Part shown: positions 62,803-64,000 of the stretch, in pieces
Position numbering within the stretch: position 1 is the first letter of the stretch
How the letters are laid out: every line of letters begins with the position of its first letter
Origin: Erwinia sp. E_sp_B01_1
GTDB taxonomy: Bacteria; Pseudomonadota; Gammaproteobacteria; Enterobacterales; Enterobacteriaceae
Direction: 5' to 3'
Length of the DNA: 64,000 bases
Assembly (NCBI RefSeq): GCF_036865545.1
Contig: NZ_CP142208.1
Coordinates: 2,976,001 to 3,040,000, forward strand
Notes under the pieces: generated by a model
Seen by the model: only the letters and a program-made list of their open reading frames with translations
Database searches by the model: none
What the model was told of the DNA's origin: nothing
Translations under genes and position numbers: made by a program

Positions 62803-63522
62803 ATGCGCGTACATTTCATCGTACATGAAGAATTTGAAGCACCTGGCGCCTACGAAACCTGGGCCAGAAATCACGGCCATGACGTGACTTACTCACGCGT
62901 TTACGCAGGTGATAAGCTGCCAGCGGACGCTGAAGGTATTGATTTCCTGATCGTGATGGGCGGCCCGCAGGATCCCGTCACTACACAGGAAGAGTGCCCG
63001 CACTTCGATGCTAAAGGTGAGCAGGTACTGATTGCTTCGGCGGTGAAAACCGGTAAAGCCGTGATCGGTATTTGCCTGGGCTCACAGCTGATCGGTGAAG
63101 CGCTGGGCGCGCCGTTCGCGCACAGCCCTGAAAAAGAGATTGGTAAATTTCCGATCACGCTGACAGAAGATGGCAGCAAGGATGAGATGTTCTCTCACTT
63201 TGCCCGGACGCTGGAAGTAGGTCACTGGCATAATGACATGCCGGGCCTGACCCCTGGTGCAAAAATCATTGCTTACAGCGAAGGTTGCCCGCGTCAGATC
63301 GTTTCATACTCAGATCGCGTGTTTGGCTTCCAGTGCCATATGGAACTGACGCTGGACGTTGTTGAGCTGCTGATTGCCCATTCAGAGAAAGACCTGAGCC
63401 GTGCAGCAGAATACCGCTTTGTTAACACGCCTGATGAACTTCGTGCGCACGATTACAGCGAAATGAATCAGGTGCTTTTTGGGTTCCTGGATAAGCTGGA
63501 AGCACGTTACAAATCAGCTTAA
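62803..63522 (+). CDS. Class-I glutamine amidotransferase-like protein
   Basis: 240-residue class, read from the ATG at 62803 (GGAG upstream) rather than 62788. VMGGPQDPVTTQEECPHFDA, then GICLGSQLIGEALG with the nucleophile C91, and FGFQCHMELTLDV with the catalytic His/Glu form the GATase triad. It is close to GuaA-type amidotransferase domains and to gamma-glutamyl-hydrolase-like proteins. The substrate is unknown. It is 34 bp after ptsJ, possibly cotranscribed. Its 3' end and terminator are duplicated at 47395. Confidence 0.88.
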   Translation: MRVHFIVHEEFEAPGAYETWARNHGHDVTYSRVYAGDKLPADAEGIDFLIVMGGPQDPVTTQEECPHFDAKGEQVLIASAVKTGKAVIGICLGSQLIGEALGAPFAHSPEKEIGKFPITLTEDGSKDEMFSHFARTLEVGHWHNDMPGLTPGAKIIAYSEGCPRQIVSYSDRVFGFQCHMELTLDVVELLIAHSEKDLSRAAEYRFVNTPDELRAHDYSEMNQVLFGFLDKLEARYKSA

Positions 63523-63604
63523 GCATAAATCAATGCCCGGTATTGTTTGTCTCAGGGCATTATTTATTAAATTTTAAAGCATGCACTGTACTGTGCCCCT
63601 TCTG
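63506..63604. repeat. 98-bp direct repeat, copy B (partner at 47395-47492)
   Basis: Covers the last codons of the amidotransferase gene, its stop and its terminator region. Same orientation as copy A, 16.1 kb apart. Confidence 0.88.
63532..63561 (+). terminator. Terminator of the amidotransferase gene
   Basis: Arms AATGCCC/GGGCATT with a 16-base loop, followed by an A/T-rich tail. The same hairpin is present in the remnant at 47.4 kb. Confidence 0.6.
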
Positions 63605-63710
63605 GTATTACCTGCTATAAGCACCATCCTCAATCCCACAAAACTTTTCACCTGCGATGCGGCAAAAGTTGCATCGTGCTTCCATTGTTTGACGTTTTAA
63701 GCTCAAACTG

Positions 63711-63769
63711 CCGCTCCTGGCATAAGACGGCAGAATGAAGTCTGCTGTGAGCGAGGAGCGGACATTGAG
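63711..63769. repeat. Dispersed palindromic repeat R10 (two-part)
   Basis: CCGCTCCTGGCATAAGACGG, an AATGAAG-containing spacer shared with R7, then TCTGCTGTGAGCGAGGAGCG followed by GACATTGAG. It shows both half types in one element. Confidence 0.8.
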
Positions 63770-63846
63770 CACTTACTGAACCTTATGACCATTAATTTTA
63801 AAAATTATTAATAGTAAACATTCATAAGAGACTTTTTTGACTAATT

Positions 63847-64000
63847 TTAACCGTCTGAAAGATTTGGATGTACCATCTTAATTTCTTCAATTCGTCTTAA
63901 CCCCAGATTCATCTGACAACTTAGCATTACTGAACTGTAACCATCAATCCCTTCAGCACCAGCGCTGGCCGCATTGCAGTAATCCTGACGATATTTCAAC
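63847..64000 (-). CDS. LprI-like (DUF1311) protein, partial, right edge
   Basis: The minus-strand frame is open from the edge to a TAA at 63847-63849, giving 50 residues: LKYRQDYCNAASAGAEGIDG, then SSVMLSCQMNLGLRRIEEIK. Two cysteines and the WLKYRDxxC-like pattern match the C-terminal part of lysozyme-inhibitor LprI N-domain / DUF1311 proteins, usually periplasmic. The N-terminus lies outside the window. Confidence 0.6.
   Translation of the reverse strand, partial: LKYRQDYCNAASAGAEGIDGYSSVMLSCQMNLGLRRIEEIKMVHPNLSDG

Noticed and set aside
47395..63604. 98-bp direct repeats considered as attachment sites of an integrative element
   Set aside because: They contain ordinary gene-end sequence plus terminator, no integrase lies in between, and copy A has an internal gene deletion; duplication or recombination explains them better.

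Overview
The window looks like accessory DNA (large plasmid or genomic island) of a plant-associated Erwiniaceae bacterium such as Pantoea, Erwinia or Tatumella. This is inferred from gene content: two three-subunit membrane gluconate 2-dehydrogenase (GADH) operons, a secreted pectinase, many enterobacterial-type regulator/enzyme pairs and the codon style. I recognised no rRNA, tRNA, replication gene, transposase or CRISPR array.

Layout. 1-6.6 kb: regulator/enzyme pairs (a TetR protein divergent from an oxidoreductase; TetR with a DUF1348 protein), a Fur-type site before a TonB-like lipoprotein, and two small membrane proteins. 6.6-13.4 kb: an amino-acid island with BrnQ, a YheO/DauR-type regulator, RidA, a serine-dehydratase-like PLP enzyme, an EamA exporter, an AlaX-type tRNA editing protein, a 33-residue membrane protein, and an Lrp regulator divergent from a LysE exporter. 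13.8-21.4 kb: phosphoesterase, a second LysE, FMN reductase, broken glutathione S-transferase, an AraC-linked SDR/VOC/saccharopine-dehydrogenase operon, and HxlR divergent from a SnoaL-like gene. 21.8-27.0 kb: one minus-strand operon of an MFS transporter, a glucarate-dehydratase-family enzyme, a periplasmic lactonase and a GH28 polygalacturonase.

27.3-32.4 kb is AT-richer and decayed: truncated transporter, broken alpha-oxoamine-synthase-like gene, frameshifted Bcr/CflA-type exporter, VOC remnant and frameshifted MFS. 33.1-40.8 kb holds an aromatic meta-cleavage cluster resembling the lower gallate pathway (GalB hydratase, GalC aldolase, GalD tautomerase), with a DUF1932 dehydrogenase and a type-I (VOC) extradiol dioxygenase. 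It is divergent from a LysR regulator that appears to have two DNA-binding domains, followed by an aromatic-acid MFS permease. 41.9-47.3 kb: LacI regulator, twin palindromic operators and GADH operon 1. 47.5-54.7 kb: a VOC protein and an inositol-like catabolic block (IolE-like, three Gfo/Idh/MocA dehydrogenases, two convergent paralogous LacI regulators). 55.0-58.9 kb: GADH operon 2. 58.9-64 kb: a deletion scar derived from the pectinase/lactonase genes, a DUF4142 protein, two tandem candidate small RNAs, a Nudix hydrolase, a pdxK remnant with its divergent PtsJ regulator, a glutamine amidotransferase, and a partial gene at the right edge.

The metabolic theme is plant-derived carbon: pectin cleavage, periplasmic sugar-acid oxidation, aromatic acids and cyclitols. 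Three things cut across the window. First, a family of palindromic intergenic repeats (core TCCGCTTCTGGCACAAAGCGGA) occurs ten times. Second, nine single-base losses break seven genes, mostly at homopolymer runs, so many apparent pseudogenes may be sequencing errors. Third, duplicated scars (a 98-bp direct repeat at 47.4 and 63.5 kb, and pectinase/lactonase debris at 58.9 kb) record past duplication and deletion around the two GADH operons.
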